Part shown: piece after piece, positions 31,201-36,051 of the stretch
How positions within the stretch are numbered: the first letter of the stretch is position 1
Layout of the letters: each line of letters starts with the position of its first letter
Assembly: GCA_020846145.1 (NCBI GenBank)
Contig: JADLEL010000076.1
Span: forward strand, 1-37,392
DNA from: Pirellulales bacterium
Lineage (GTDB): Bacteria > Planctomycetota > Planctomycetia > Pirellulales > Thermoguttaceae
DNA length: 37,392 nucleotides
Reading direction: 5' to 3'
Made by a program: the position numbers and the translations under genes
The notes under the pieces: generated by a model
What the model saw: only the letters and a program-made list of their open reading frames with translations
Databases searched by the model: none
What the model was told of the DNA's origin: nothing

Positions 31201-31812
31201 GTCTCCGTTGAGATTGATGCCCAACTGGATGGTCCCCAGCAGGGTGGCGCCGCCCGGATTCGTGTAGGAGAACGAAAGCATCTGCTGCACTTCGCCGCCG
31301 CTATAGAGCATGGAGAAGTAGGGATTGCCCAACTTCGTGGTATTGCTCGTGAAGAGCGATTCGGGCAGTACGATCCGCTGCACTTGGTTGGTCAGGTAGC
31401 GGGCGTAGATGTTGCTGTCGATCATCCCGGCGCCGGTCCGCGGATCGATGATCTGTTCGTATTCTTGGTAAGGCAGATTCGTCAGCGGATTGATCGTTAC
31501 TCCCGGCGGATTGTTCGGATCGAACCGCACCGCGTCGATGCGGGTCCAGACCGCGATCGCATCGCCGGCGTGGTCAACGGCCAGCGATTGGCCGGCGATC
31601 GTGCCCAACGACGTGGAAACCGTTTGATTGACGAGGATATCGTTCAGATTCCCCACCGAGAGGCTCAGCAACTGCCGCTGTTCCAACGGGTCGATCATTA
31701 AACGACGCGCCTTGCGGGCCGGATCCTTGCGCCGGCCGCCTAAGCCGAAAAACTTCTTCACGCTTTCCATACGTTTGCCGCCGCGACGGGATTTGGGCAA
31801 TCGCCTTGACAT
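15814..31812 (-). CDS. Giant extracellular repeat protein (about 5,330 aa) with two zinc-protease-like modules
   Basis: One uninterrupted 16-kb gene encoding a 5,332-aa secreted protein. Order: basic N-terminus and the planctomycete export motif (DPLEQRQLLSL, near residue 47); beta-rich region to about 520; eight Calx-beta-like repeats (about 520-1410); about 33 GDFVxxW-type repeats spread over about 470-4900; an M8/leishmanolysin-like zinc module (about 2541-2775); four Ig-like Big_5/SbsA-type domains; six FG-GAP-like repeats (about 4875-5175); a second metzincin-like module at the C-terminus with H5300. The start is the ATG at 31812 with GAAGGA 9 nt upstream; a TTG at 31821 is less likely. 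The protein is probably surface-attached or secreted and may bind calcium or polymers; its role, and whether it cuts itself, is inference. Its transcript appears monocistronic and ends at a strong terminator. Confidence 0.92.
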   Translation of the reverse strand: MSRRLPKSRRGGKRMESVKKFFGLGGRRKDPARKARRLMIDPLEQRQLLSLSVGNLNDILVNQTVSTSLGTIAGQSLAVDHAGDAIAVWTRIDAVRFDPNNPPGVTINPLTNLPYQEYEQIIDPRTGAGMIDSNIYARYLTNQVQRIVLPESLFTSNTTKLGNPYFSMLYSGGEVQQMLSFSYTNPGGATLLGTIQLGINLNGDDKIDPLTEKTLPITFDETSWNTLNPALSNAAVIQKALRDLAAKGGDAANLLQNLTVEAVDSLHYKVTYPFVYDPSANPAAPAIPNLMIAAQNFLADDGGSGYLPSVQVTTLRQPTWIGIRPNGDPNIPVSLTNPAQTAMAIESAFQLTTQGYPMAPVFIPVPTPTGPGPTDGGPLEFRTPAATVKVVSVKTAADPLGLRTFDVTFVGNSGLQDHPLLVLGTKITNDQKAAVTLTAPQRQVATITKASSPEFRVNPPEPDDPFTPLPDVTQQSGPAVSMDADGDFVITWQSEVPDAVTPGSKYDIFAQRFSPAAIVSAPNLVISNSTLSILEGQSKDFTVSLASRPFVPVTVTIARRFGSDVRMTASAAQLTFTPANWDQPQSVTISTPLDADNTNSSAWFDVSAGGITAQTVTANAIDLKSLIVSRNSLSVVEGNSDTFNVRLAGAPAADVTINVSKLTGGDDDLTASPATLTFTPADWNVPQTVTVSAAREMIPNQDAVDGTADFLLSDPTGIYGSRQVTATEADDWAHLIVSTNTLTILEGNTGIFTVALSGQPTGLVEVQLLKQSDGDPSITTRGVTSILFDPNTWNVPQQVRIRALPDTDSTNGTAAYYLVGPNNAPLETVNVTMIDTPVLDIAYASESYSYVRVTEGGSGIFRVRLPFEPKSNVTVTITPETGGDANITNVTATLTFTPGNWDTYQTVILNAANDTPTPAPWPASQPPSPEDADGVRRFFVYAPGFTTQLVNAVKVNDDPWISELAPAVIPPGVTEPDPPEILSISSSTIYVPEGSKNYFDLRLSSRPDGDITMIVARIGGDVDLTGGTGVDKPQGNQSVYTSIPGAIIVGTLVFTQNDWNQPHRLWVFDNQDADATNGTATFTFLSPDDDFQTRTVTAIEADDDWTQSELTVSQAIFVMKEGGPTATFTVSAPADTTVDIVQDPAASWLGDPSISVSPAQVVLDAGNNRTATITITAANDADPLDVLYGMANFLVSAYNHRLQLVTVTQIDKDISPIVLSTDPQGLGIAEGEARVITARLAFQPTADVTVTIAKAAGGDADLNLLSTATLTFTPANWNRPQQVNLVAAEDDADGVNGTAEFTFSVAGYPDKTLAVSEIDNDAAALVVSTDYLPVLEGNSRIISVALPAAPAADVTVTITRQSGSSDLQVFPTTLTFTPANWNVPQLVKISAVSDPITEADTATFAVSATGYNGVSVVADKIDKLQGARPLGNAFRVNTFAVDAQFAPAVSMDADGNFVITWSNQGQDISFFNGIVGQRFNRDGDRVGNEFMVNAEDTSTHGDSFVSMSPDGQFFLVTWMMGQGVIEPGTLFVKVYNTNQSDLLGFPTVRFNQSALVNGVQAPTAAWNYLNDFILSWDWPAVDGDHTGATTDGVYGAMWDIEGNLIRDLFRANSGSVDPNTWTNWPEAQSGNQVAVDADGDVTVIYSGFGPDVSQNALVPGALYAAAINQMAIDPLFANSPLLGLFQDLISHGLPTPFHPFVHDGGLHTPLGNDPDLEIQEFLTIAQNFGATRTELGRMQQILSNVLTMLRGDANAVMFTQFDADPVLGPQNVLNTDNIVNAQRDGSNNVYVVALDQFATDGSIVLVLGGVSITIDPDFSGPGGTLNPNTTLAEIHNVLTQFSYDLTNNGLNWPEDPWTPNGIYEGPIDVRLISAAEFAARQGTDWDLQAVEPTLNAFPTDIGKMNGQFQITAAQYFFEITIQGELHDAFSISLDTQNSDLSKPDPADPTEEVTAYMFGYAEYGPNPGTDQSAASIGMQPNGSLAVSWTQTNVRGDGQPLGGNSVYMRTFVESTDTAGPLATDFILDDNTRLKNNGQVLRPVQYLVVTFDEAMATTGVGSILNKANWSLLKDGVPITGGISEIYFGVNAASQITDVNGVLLFPGFVGTNKYEAVIKLDANGATAGVPALTDGHYELIALNSMRDVAGNPLGRTGFSVNGFNFGRSFEVSALTGSETPVSGSAGTGNQTTQTINDTPSAPSVPHAVANDGNGDYVVVWTDSTPGNEGIWAKLYRNTWTQSGVNHVASAVPLAEIRVSSDSTDTYASVAMDGDGDFVVTWSRDNSALATLDSDPAWDVYARRYDALGQPKTDDPFNPLGEEFMVNTETEDIQRYSDVAMDVDGDFMITWQSMNQDESGYGVYMQRYSPEGEVLGGLNEVQQINFIGRPQGTFKLQWVDANEVEYVSAAITLPTDNNLSTIVDDIQLALEAMGAHVFVSVSGDTTITVEFIDVDANKDHSQIMIPADSVANLTGDPGRRIAVTTLVEGLPGEMRVNDTTLNDQMFPSIAANQTGNYVITWTAYGANDDNPWESDIYAKILGSNSALSQFNITLQFEGGLTDSQMAVFTTAAQRWEAIITGDVPDVVNAAGIAIDDILISASGNLIDGPGGILGQAGPDGLRIGSNIPYSGTMEFDSADLGAMEADGSLVDVITHEMGHVLGFGTVWTNDNVYVLGSGQYTGAAALAAYQAEFVGQNNATFVPVELGGGGGTNDAHWNEVNGGGAPTGIVDTQGRDMQYELMTGWADVPAFISRTTVGQFQDLGYQVDYAAAGINLPSSRTGPSQVTGTTRILNMPVTYAAAMPSSFGGGMEFLVNSTTTNSQKWSSVALDSAGNFAISWSSYGIDGTGSGAGAGVFGMNGIYARKFLRAGTPAADEFKVNTYSAYDQQRPQVAMNPAGDFSVVWESFQDRASWDPSGLNSDLPNSFGVYAQRYAGPASTNPYLGPNGEMGSEFRLNTTTDGDQRYPSVALDANGDLIAVWTGAAAANTSRTMVFSQRFDQKIDVAGPFVTNVFDATPISGATAPRTVYDNSSIANYVSSFVVAFDENMSSIGGAGGTHSVLNPNNWQLSKTGTPVQGGVKSVQWVNAAGDHRNPATGKFEVLVTFDSNLEESDPNPDKHILKQGFYSLTISESVQDFFNNPLDGDYNGVNGANYTINFTIDLNATNGTPTDDPISDPTAITNAQTFPESARAVATALNGNHIVTWSAYDGTLGRDRVFYRVFDADGTFYTDRLAITSATDTYYDANGQLAYFKNDHQRYATIACDGDGDFVVTWSNYRVNAAGTVLDSDVFARRFNAKGEPQGPAFRVNTYTTNDQKWSSVTMDALGDFIVTWSSYGQEDGNQLGKGFGVYVRRFNSIGQALAPEFQVNTTTAGNQQNSSVAMANNGTFIVVWQTDQIQGQFDIYSRVFNADGTPNELYGTYLTGEIPLNATQAGNQQYPSVAMTPDGNSVVVAWQSSAQDGNGWGIYSARIDLGIGILFPEARVNTSVLGDQLFPSVAMAYNGKYTITWSGTGERPGQADLSGSGVFYRQFSADGSSIGGETRVNKVTVGDQWISSVATDQRGKAYIVFTGPGATPGSSTSIYRFISADSTIFPDNVGAIVTEIASPAVSSILEGSVVSSSDLAILLSGKEYARLNAYFSEGLSTEGGVTGQHSVLNKQNWRLYRNGVEITGAVTDIIFGWDASTRKYRAQLTLDGNGFLGGTSSLADGDYQLVASESIWDTAGATANALDGDFDGIPGTNPAISKQPGYSYHFTVAASAVSGAEIRVNSSSTVGYNQAFSESYGTGFGREQTRRSVAIDHNGDFAVVWTSYGQDDATDPNGGGIYLRIFDNANNLLGKSTSGDILVNTTKRGNQSNAAVSMSADGNIIVVWQSEGQDPDHSTGIYGQLFDSLGNKIGTEFRVNTNYTNGQVDPAVAADAYGNFVVVWATAAQSSSYFNDVRGQLFDFNGLPVGVEFLVNTVNIPGDSELHPSVAMNYAGDFVVAWDQVATVGNVETNGTINNTVVMARLFTPLGVPKGVEFQADLPNDQFLSDPQHIYPHHSEAFGGGETHRQARNPQVVIDARGNFIVAWESWRDNDIYEDDPVVPESYGIYYRRFLADGTPQMDDYTHQANLTITALDPHPAHPFYTLEESALYAGSQVNPSIAMDIDGDFVIAWDGNGAQPNRVLQEVIDWSSLADDQGVFLRTFHAQEEVVLDYNALLPEEYTSEQTRANMTSAGSQKFPSLAMTPSGEYVVVWTGNGVGDQSGIFARRYKDSTDTAGPIMTRISGIDGKTVLNRLEDPTFTTDDISSKIVVGAGGLPYLIVTFDEAMLEGDPAIVKDSVTNVANYRLTLEGVAIPLAIDHIEYAKNPATNKYEAKVWLKQPLLINGTYTLQVLSPKPPSPTNPAGSSGLRDKAGNPLGRTGFAPEGSDFFGVFEILAGLPNNVTSPGTPDPGNKNIKDLQVNTTTLGQETAPQVAANANGDYVVVWISRAVDTLGDIVAQRYDRIGRTLGTEFQVSSYQALNPASSPQTLPDVAIDKDGNFVVVWSGQGDGDNAGVFARVFDTSGVATGDDIRVNQAVQNAQDRPSVAMDLNGNFVVSWTSAGQDSDANGVFARRFNPSGQAQGGEFLVNSTTKYSQQLSDVAIDANGNFTVVWQSDQQDGTSWGVFGQRFNAAGQKVGGEFRVNGYTNDKQTAPQIAMDAAGDFMVAWQSFGQDGSGYGVYARRYNAAGTALESGEFRVNKKSVNWQYEPAISADRNGNFVVLWAGFGLDDPFVEGYGIYAHMYTPSGATYVDPTTGAVMDEFQINVSAPGQQTQPAAAMDANGDFIAVWIGPTAGSPTGTTTEIYSRIVAVNPSTYLPILPKSSTGTMSPASAQYSSTSYAADLSGGGKSDINGDGTSDVLWFNQSTGVLGAWIVKNGTTQNWTQIGQIDPAVWKPIGVGDFNGDKTADVLWQNQTTGGVGAWIMKNAVYTAWAYFDAVDPAVWRPSGVGDFNGDGTADLLWQNMSTGGVGAWIVKGGVYKSWAYFDKVDPSVWRLAGVGDFNGDKTADVLWHNQSNGGAGAWIVKNGVYSSWAYFDKADPAVWKIAGVGDFNGDGNSDVLWHNQSNGGVGAWIVKGGVYKSWAYFDLADPAVWDLAGVGDFNGDGTSDVLWHNQSSGAAGAWIVKNGVYTSWAYLGAMDPAIWKSVGRNENPSYLRAETASPASSTAAPALTQEDLQPIVREAVARWSNAGLNADALARLSQVQFVISDLPGSALGKAEANRIYLDLDAAGNGWFVDSTPDLDEEFILSRTNRRLEAVDPRAVDRIDLLSVVEHELGHLAGFDDLDLMAEDLMRGALGVGIRQNPK
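16292..17195 (-). repeat. Six tandem 150-bp repeats coding FG-GAP/VCBS-like units
   Basis: Each 50-aa unit reads VGDFNGDGTSDVLWHNQ, then GAWIVKNGVY, then SWAYFD and DPAVW. The DxNxDGxxD loop suggests calcium binding and a beta-propeller or solenoid. Copies are very alike at DNA level, implying recent duplication or gene conversion. Unit starts are spaced exactly 150 bp (for example 16440 and 16590). Confidence 0.88.
17196..30254 (-). repeat. About 33 dispersed GDFVxxW-type repeats within the giant gene
   Basis: A unit of about 60-80 aa recurs: (A/S)MDADGDFVVTWQS, a variable loop with QDG, then GVYARRYNAAG and GxEFRVNTxT. I counted roughly 33 copies by the (D/N)G(D/N)FxVxW core. They surround the Ig-like domains (25315-25779, 22345-22820, 20555-21040, 18555-19051) and the M8-like module. 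They look like blades or strands of an extended beta fold. Confidence 0.75.
23488..24192 (-). other. M8 (leishmanolysin)-like zinc metalloprotease module inside the giant protein
   Basis: Residues about 2541-2775. HEMGHVLGF begins with His2650 and gives HExxHxxGF; about 60 residues on there is a third His in NDAHWNE, and then a Met-turn MQYELMTGW. This order (HExxH, distant HW, LMTG) is the M8 signature rather than that of matrixins. All expected zinc ligands are present, so it may be active. Confidence 0.8.
27589..30255 (-). repeat. Eight Calx-beta-like repeats in the giant protein
   Basis: Units of about 100-115 aa share a beginning like LxVSxxTLSILEGxSxxFTVxL, a VTVTI strand, GGDxDL, and LTFTPANWNxPQxVTVSAxxD. 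These are beta-sandwich repeats common in adhesins; in the Calx-beta family they bind calcium. Unit six (ELTVSQAIFVMKEGG) is the most divergent. Confidence 0.8.
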
Positions 31813-31964
31813 GGATTTCAATCCTTCAGGTTGGGTTCCGGGATGCCGGAGAGGTGGAATATTTTCTTGTGTTGTAATTATCGAGGAAGTTACGTTTTAC
31901 TACGCGACGTTTCCTTTTTGCCACATTCCCGCTTCCCAAGGCGTTGCCCTAGGGCGGGAGGCAG

Positions 31965-32126
31965 GTAGGGTGGGTCAAGCTTTAGCGCGGACCCACCACC
32001 GGTATTTCTCGCATCATCTACAATCCTTCGGATTTTTCGCATCCTCGGTGGGTCCGCGCTAAAGCTTGACCCACCCTACATTTCTCGCATCATTGGCGGA
32101 TCCGCTAAAGCTCGACCCACCCTACA
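31965..32126. repeat. Perfect 33-bp inverted repeat plus a degenerate third copy
   Basis: Arms at 31965-31997 and 32047-32079 are exact reverse complements (starting GTAGGGTGGGTCAAGC). A diverged copy of the right arm follows at about 32095-32126. The phrase TTTCTCGCATCAT also occurs twice, in the loop and between copies two and three, so the block grew by duplication. It lies between the TIGR03032 gene stop (32147) and the giant gene start (31812). Confidence 0.88.
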
Positions 32127-32146
32127 ATCCCTTGGGGCGCCATATT

Positions 32147-33295
32147 TCACGCAATTTGCATACCGGACATGGCGCCCGGTTCATTCGATGTTTCGCCGAG
32201 CGGTCCGGAGACCGGCGGCGGTTCGTCGCGAATCTCGCTGCTCGGGCGCAGCCAGTACGCCGAGACGGGATTGCTGACGGCTTGCCGCGTTTGCGGCTTC
32301 GCCAGGTTGAGGATCATCGCTCTGCGCACGCCCGGCAAAAATTGGATTTCGAACAGTTCCTCGCAGCCCAGCGTGAATTCGAAAAAGCCCGCCTGGGAGC
32401 CGCTGCGCAAGTCGATAATGGCGATGCCGCAGGGCAAATGTTGATGCAGTTGCTGCACCGGCAGGCCGCCGAAAATGTGCTTCTCGCGGATTTTGCAGAG
32501 TCCCACCAGGGCGTAGTGGCCCACGAAGGTCAATCCCCGCAAATAGCCCGGCAGGGCGCACGCCACGTCGTAGCGGCCGCTCTGGGGATCGACTATCAAA
32601 AGTTCGCCCGTGCCGGAATTGAGGAGCCACAAGCGGTCGTCGTGCCAGCGCGGCGAATGCGGCATGGATAGCCCGCGGAGGATGATCTCCGAGGTTTGCA
32701 CGTCGATCAACACGCCGCCGTCGGCCTTCTTCTCCCGCCAGCCGCCGGGCGCGTCGGTCGTTCCCAGGGCCGTAACGTAGCGCGGCCGGCCGTCGCGCAT
32801 CGCCAAACCGTTCAGATGGCAGCGGTCTTCGGGCACGAGGTCGGTTACGAAGGAGGGCCGCCAAAACGGAACGAAATTGAAGTCGAAGCTCAGCCGCGCC
32901 AGGCAGGAGAATCGGGTGGCGACCAGCGTAATGCCTTCCGGCGTTATTGCAATATCGTGGACGTTCAAGTCGTTGGTGTGATAGGTCGCGCGCGGCAAAT
33001 AAAGCGCGTCGTAGCGGCCGGGCTGGTTTTCCTGGTATTCGTGCGCCAGAATCGGCGAATTGGCGAAGATCGAAACGTCGTACCGCGTGGCCAACACCAT
33101 CCGCCCGCCGCCGACCGCGAGGCCCAGGGGTTTGTCGAAATCGCGCATCAAGAGCGTCGCTTGCCGGCCGTCGTGGCCGATCATCGCCACCTTGCCCGCT
33201 TGATAGGTCGAGACCGCCAGCGATCCGCCGGACTGGATCAACCAATCCTCGAAGGATGCGGATGCCTGGCATTGTATTTGCGCCGGTTCGTTCAT
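32147..33295 (-). CDS. TIGR03032 family conserved protein, probably a beta-propeller
   Basis: A 382-aa protein of the TIGR03032 family, whose function is not established. Seen: FEDWLIQSGGSLAVSTYQAGKV near the start, NDLNVHDIA, EDRCHLNGLAM, APGGWREKKADGGVLIDV, MPHSPRWHDDRLWLLNSGTGEL and LPGYLRGLTF, in the repeating strand pattern of a propeller. There is no signal peptide, so it is probably cytoplasmic. The ATG at 33295 is chosen because the family starts there; the open frame extends to 33370 through a palindromic repeat whose translation (MTGWKPV...) is not family sequence. No clear Shine-Dalgarno. In other bacteria the family often sits beside repeat-protein or glycosylation loci; here it is next to the giant surface protein. 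Confidence 0.85.
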   Translation of the reverse strand: MNEPAQIQCQASASFEDWLIQSGGSLAVSTYQAGKVAMIGHDGRQATLLMRDFDKPLGLAVGGGRMVLATRYDVSIFANSPILAHEYQENQPGRYDALYLPRATYHTNDLNVHDIAITPEGITLVATRFSCLARLSFDFNFVPFWRPSFVTDLVPEDRCHLNGLAMRDGRPRYVTALGTTDAPGGWREKKADGGVLIDVQTSEIILRGLSMPHSPRWHDDRLWLLNSGTGELLIVDPQSGRYDVACALPGYLRGLTFVGHYALVGLCKIREKHIFGGLPVQQLHQHLPCGIAIIDLRSGSQAGFFEFTLGCEELFEIQFLPGVRRAMILNLAKPQTRQAVSNPVSAYWLRPSSEIRDEPPPVSGPLGETSNEPGAMSGMQIA

Positions 33296-33316
33296 GCGCG
33301 AGGGTCGAGTTTCGTT

Positions 33317-33420
33317 GTAGGGCAGGTTTCCAACCTGTCGCGCTCGCAGGACAGGTTTCCAACCTGTCATCCAAGATTTTTCGCTAACTTCTATGCGACA
33401 GGTTAGAAGCCTGTCCTACC
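33317..33420. repeat. Three copies of the GACAGGTT palindromic repeat
   Basis: Units at 33317-33339, 33348-33368 and 33397-33420 (the last inverted and slightly diverged, GACAGGTTAGAAGCCTGTCC). It is the same family as 3362-3419 and again lies directly upstream of a minus-strand start codon (22 nt). Confidence 0.85.
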
Positions 33421-33925
33421 TCTGAGCCGTGCCTTTTCGTACGGGTATATTAGTGCATAAGTACTTAATCAGAACCGAATTCCGTAACGCTGTCAACTAA
33501 TTTATGGACTGGGAAAAATGTTCGAGTTAAATGGTTTGCAATTCCGTAATATATTTCCCAAAACTCGCATCTCAATCAATTTATCTTGATTGGGGTGGCT
33601 CCTTACGTCAAGTCTCAATTTGAACGAGCGCGCGGGGAAATCGACGCGCGTTTCCGTCGCTGCCTTCCACCAAGAACCCTCGAAAGAAGGGAAACCGAAG
33701 AAATCCCCTCTTCGGCAGGTCCTATAGGTCCCCACAACCGATATCGATACGAAAGTTAGACGCGCCAAAATCCGCACAAGTTCCCAGAAATTTTGATTAT
33801 TTTTGGCGATTATCCGCGGAATAATGTTGACTTTCGAATCGCGCCCGAATCTAAGAGTGGGAGAAATAAAAAACATTTGCCCCGCAAGAGGGAGCAAAGG
33901 GGTGCCATTGAATTTTTTTCAGCGT
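33421..33925. other. AT-richer gap without a recognised gene
   Basis: About 500 nt with visibly lower GC than its surroundings. A 131-codon minus-strand frame (33502-33897) crosses it but shows no motif, no ribosome binding site and no compositional sign of coding. It might be a decayed gene or the remains of an insertion. Confidence 0.4.
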
Positions 33926-33968
33926 AAAAAAAACCACCTCGTTCCCCTGCCGAATCATGGGAACGAGG
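33926..33968 (-). terminator. Intrinsic terminator of the TPR gene
   Basis: CCTCGTTCCC (33937-33946) pairs with GGGAACGAGG (33959-33968) around a 12-nt loop. On the minus strand it is followed by TGG and eight T residues. It lies 33 nt past the stop of the 13-TPR gene. Confidence 0.88.
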
Positions 33969-34001
33969 CCGTTAATTCATCATTCACTCGGCATTCATCA
34001 T

Positions 34002-35804
34002 TTATTTCTCCTGCCTCCCCGTATCGCCGCCGAGCCTGGCGGTAATCACCTCCATGCTTTTTTTGGCGTCGGCGTTGGCGGGATCGAGTTCGACGATTTT
34101 CTCGAAATCGGCGAGCGACCGTTCCAAGTCGCCGGCTTTATAGTAGGCGTAACCGCGGTTGGAATAGGCGGCAAGGTATTTCGGATCGAGCTTGATGGCC
34201 TGGGAGTAGTCGCGCACGGCGCGGTTGAGATTTTCCTGTTTGCGATACGCCAGTCCCCGGTTGTAATAGACTTCGGCATAGCGGGGGTAGAGCTTCAATG
34301 CCGCATCGTATGCGACGATGGCCTTTTCGAGTTCGCCCTGCTTGTGCAAGGCGACGCCTTCGGCGGAATGTTTTTTCGCTTCGGGAACGGCCTGCAGCAG
34401 CATCCCTTCGAGCCGCTCGACGGCCCGGCCGCGTTTTGCCGCGTCCGCCGGCCGGCCCCAGGTTTTGAATTCCTCGGCCGGGGCGGCCGAAAGTTCGATG
34501 GTTCGGCGATAATCCGCCAAGGCCTTCTCTATTTCGTTCTTTTCCAGGTATGCCAAGGCGCGGTAGAAATAGGCCTCGGCGAAGAGCGGATCGGCCTGCG
34601 ACGAGTGCAGATAATCGGCGATCGCTTTCTCCGCATCGCCCTGCAGGTAATGCGCGTAACCGCGGAAGAGCCAGGCTTCCTGGTCGTCGGGCAATCTCTT
34701 CACGGCCACGTCCAAGTCGGCGAGCGCCTTTTCGTATTCGCCTTTGCAGGCGTACGCGTGTCCGCGCTCCCGCAAGACCTCGGGATAATCGGCTTGAAGT
34801 TTCAAGGCGCGGGCGAAATCCGCCAGCGCTTTGTCGGCATCGCCCTGCCGGACATAAACGCACCCCCGGGAGAAATAGACCGAGGCGTCCTCGGGCGTGA
34901 TATTGATTGCCCGGTCCACGTCGGCCAGCGCGGGGGCGAATTGCTTTTGCATGGCCAGCGCGTAGGCCCGATCGCACAGGCAATCGACGTCGTTCGGTTC
35001 GAGCTTGAGCGAACGGGTGTAATCGGCCGTCGCCCTGGCCCAATCGCTCAAACGCGCGAAGGCGGTGCCGCGGCTGAAGTAGGCCGCCGAATCGGCGGGT
35101 TCCAAGCGCAGGGCGTAGTTCAGATCGGCCAGCGCGGCGTTCGGATCGCCCTTGGTGATCTTGGCGTAACCGCGGTCGCGGTAGGCTTCGGCGTAATTCG
35201 GCGAGAGCTTGACGGCGCGGTCGTAATCGGCGATGGCCGCTTCGACTTCGCCCTTCTGCAAATAGGTGAAGCCGCGGTTGAAATAGCTGCGGGCTTCAGT
35301 CGGTTCGATCTGGATCGCCTTGTTCAAATCGGCAAGCGCCCGGTCGTATTCGCTCTTCATGGCGTAACAGATGCCGCGGTCGCAATAAGCGGGCGCATGG
35401 AGGGGGTCCAATTGCAGTACGCGGTTGAACTGCCGGATCGCGCCGTCGGAGTCGCCTTTTTCGAAGAACGCGATGCCGTCCTCGTAGATCTTATCGACGA
35501 GGGGGTTGCCTCCCAAAATGGCCCCGGGTTTGTTTTCCGCTTTTCCGTCCGCTTTGGCCTCGGCGGATTTTTTTCGATCGGCGGCGCGGTTCGCGCGGAA
35601 CAGGCCGCGGGGGAGGGCGCTCGGTTCTTCGTGCGGATTCGGATTCGGCTCGGCCAGGTCCGTTTTCTCGCCCTCTTTTTCCCCGCCGCGAAGTCGATCT
35701 CGGAGGCTCTGGGCTGGACTCTGGGATGGGGAAATGTCGCAAAAGAGACAGAATAGGGCGATGGTCAACAAAGAACACCTCCCGCTGCGCAGTGCTTTTA
35801 GCAT
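34002..35804 (-). CDS. Exported protein with 13 tetratricopeptide repeats
   Basis: A 600-aa protein with an N-terminal signal sequence (LLTIALFCLFCDISPSQSPAQS), a charged Pro/Glu/Lys-rich linker (to about residue 105), ten consecutive TPR units, a gap of about 50 residues (SAAPAEEFKTWGRP...), and three more TPRs. Units follow the 34-residue pattern AYFNRGxxYxxKGExxxAxxDYxxAxxLxP. TPR arrays hold protein partners; here the job is likely envelope scaffolding outside the cytoplasm, but no partner can be named. The ATG at 35804 has a perfect AGGAGG 8 nt upstream; the frame runs on to 35906 without a signal-like start. An intrinsic terminator follows. Confidence 0.88.
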   Translation of the reverse strand: MLKALRSGRCSLLTIALFCLFCDISPSQSPAQSLRDRLRGGEKEGEKTDLAEPNPNPHEEPSALPRGLFRANRAADRKKSAEAKADGKAENKPGAILGGNPLVDKIYEDGIAFFEKGDSDGAIRQFNRVLQLDPLHAPAYCDRGICYAMKSEYDRALADLNKAIQIEPTEARSYFNRGFTYLQKGEVEAAIADYDRAVKLSPNYAEAYRDRGYAKITKGDPNAALADLNYALRLEPADSAAYFSRGTAFARLSDWARATADYTRSLKLEPNDVDCLCDRAYALAMQKQFAPALADVDRAINITPEDASVYFSRGCVYVRQGDADKALADFARALKLQADYPEVLRERGHAYACKGEYEKALADLDVAVKRLPDDQEAWLFRGYAHYLQGDAEKAIADYLHSSQADPLFAEAYFYRALAYLEKNEIEKALADYRRTIELSAAPAEEFKTWGRPADAAKRGRAVERLEGMLLQAVPEAKKHSAEGVALHKQGELEKAIVAYDAALKLYPRYAEVYYNRGLAYRKQENLNRAVRDYSQAIKLDPKYLAAYSNRGYAYYKAGDLERSLADFEKIVELDPANADAKKSMEVITARLGGDTGRQEK

Positions 35805-36051
35805 GATCGCATCCTCCTGGATTGCCGATTCCGGTATGGTCGTAAAGGATCGCAGGCCGTCGCTCGATTTACGTAAGGCCCCCGGAGCGGGGCTGCGCCG
35901 GTTCAATCCTACGATTTTATCAAATCGGTGGATTCTCCGTTATACGAGTCCCGTAAGGTTACGCCCAGGCGGTGCGAGAAGATTTTTTAGGCTCGATGCG
36001 GTTCCGTAACGCGCCCCAAGCGGACGGCGCCTCGCTGGACAACCTGAGGGG

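Noticed and set aside
15814..31812. Possibility that the 16-kb frame is an assembly artefact of repeats
   Set aside because: The repeats are diverged and in frame throughout, with different domains between them, and the start and terminator are well formed. Only the 150-bp block could be miscounted in assembly.
33502..33897. 131-codon minus-strand frame
   Set aside because: No ribosome binding site, motif or coding-like composition; kept only as a gap description.
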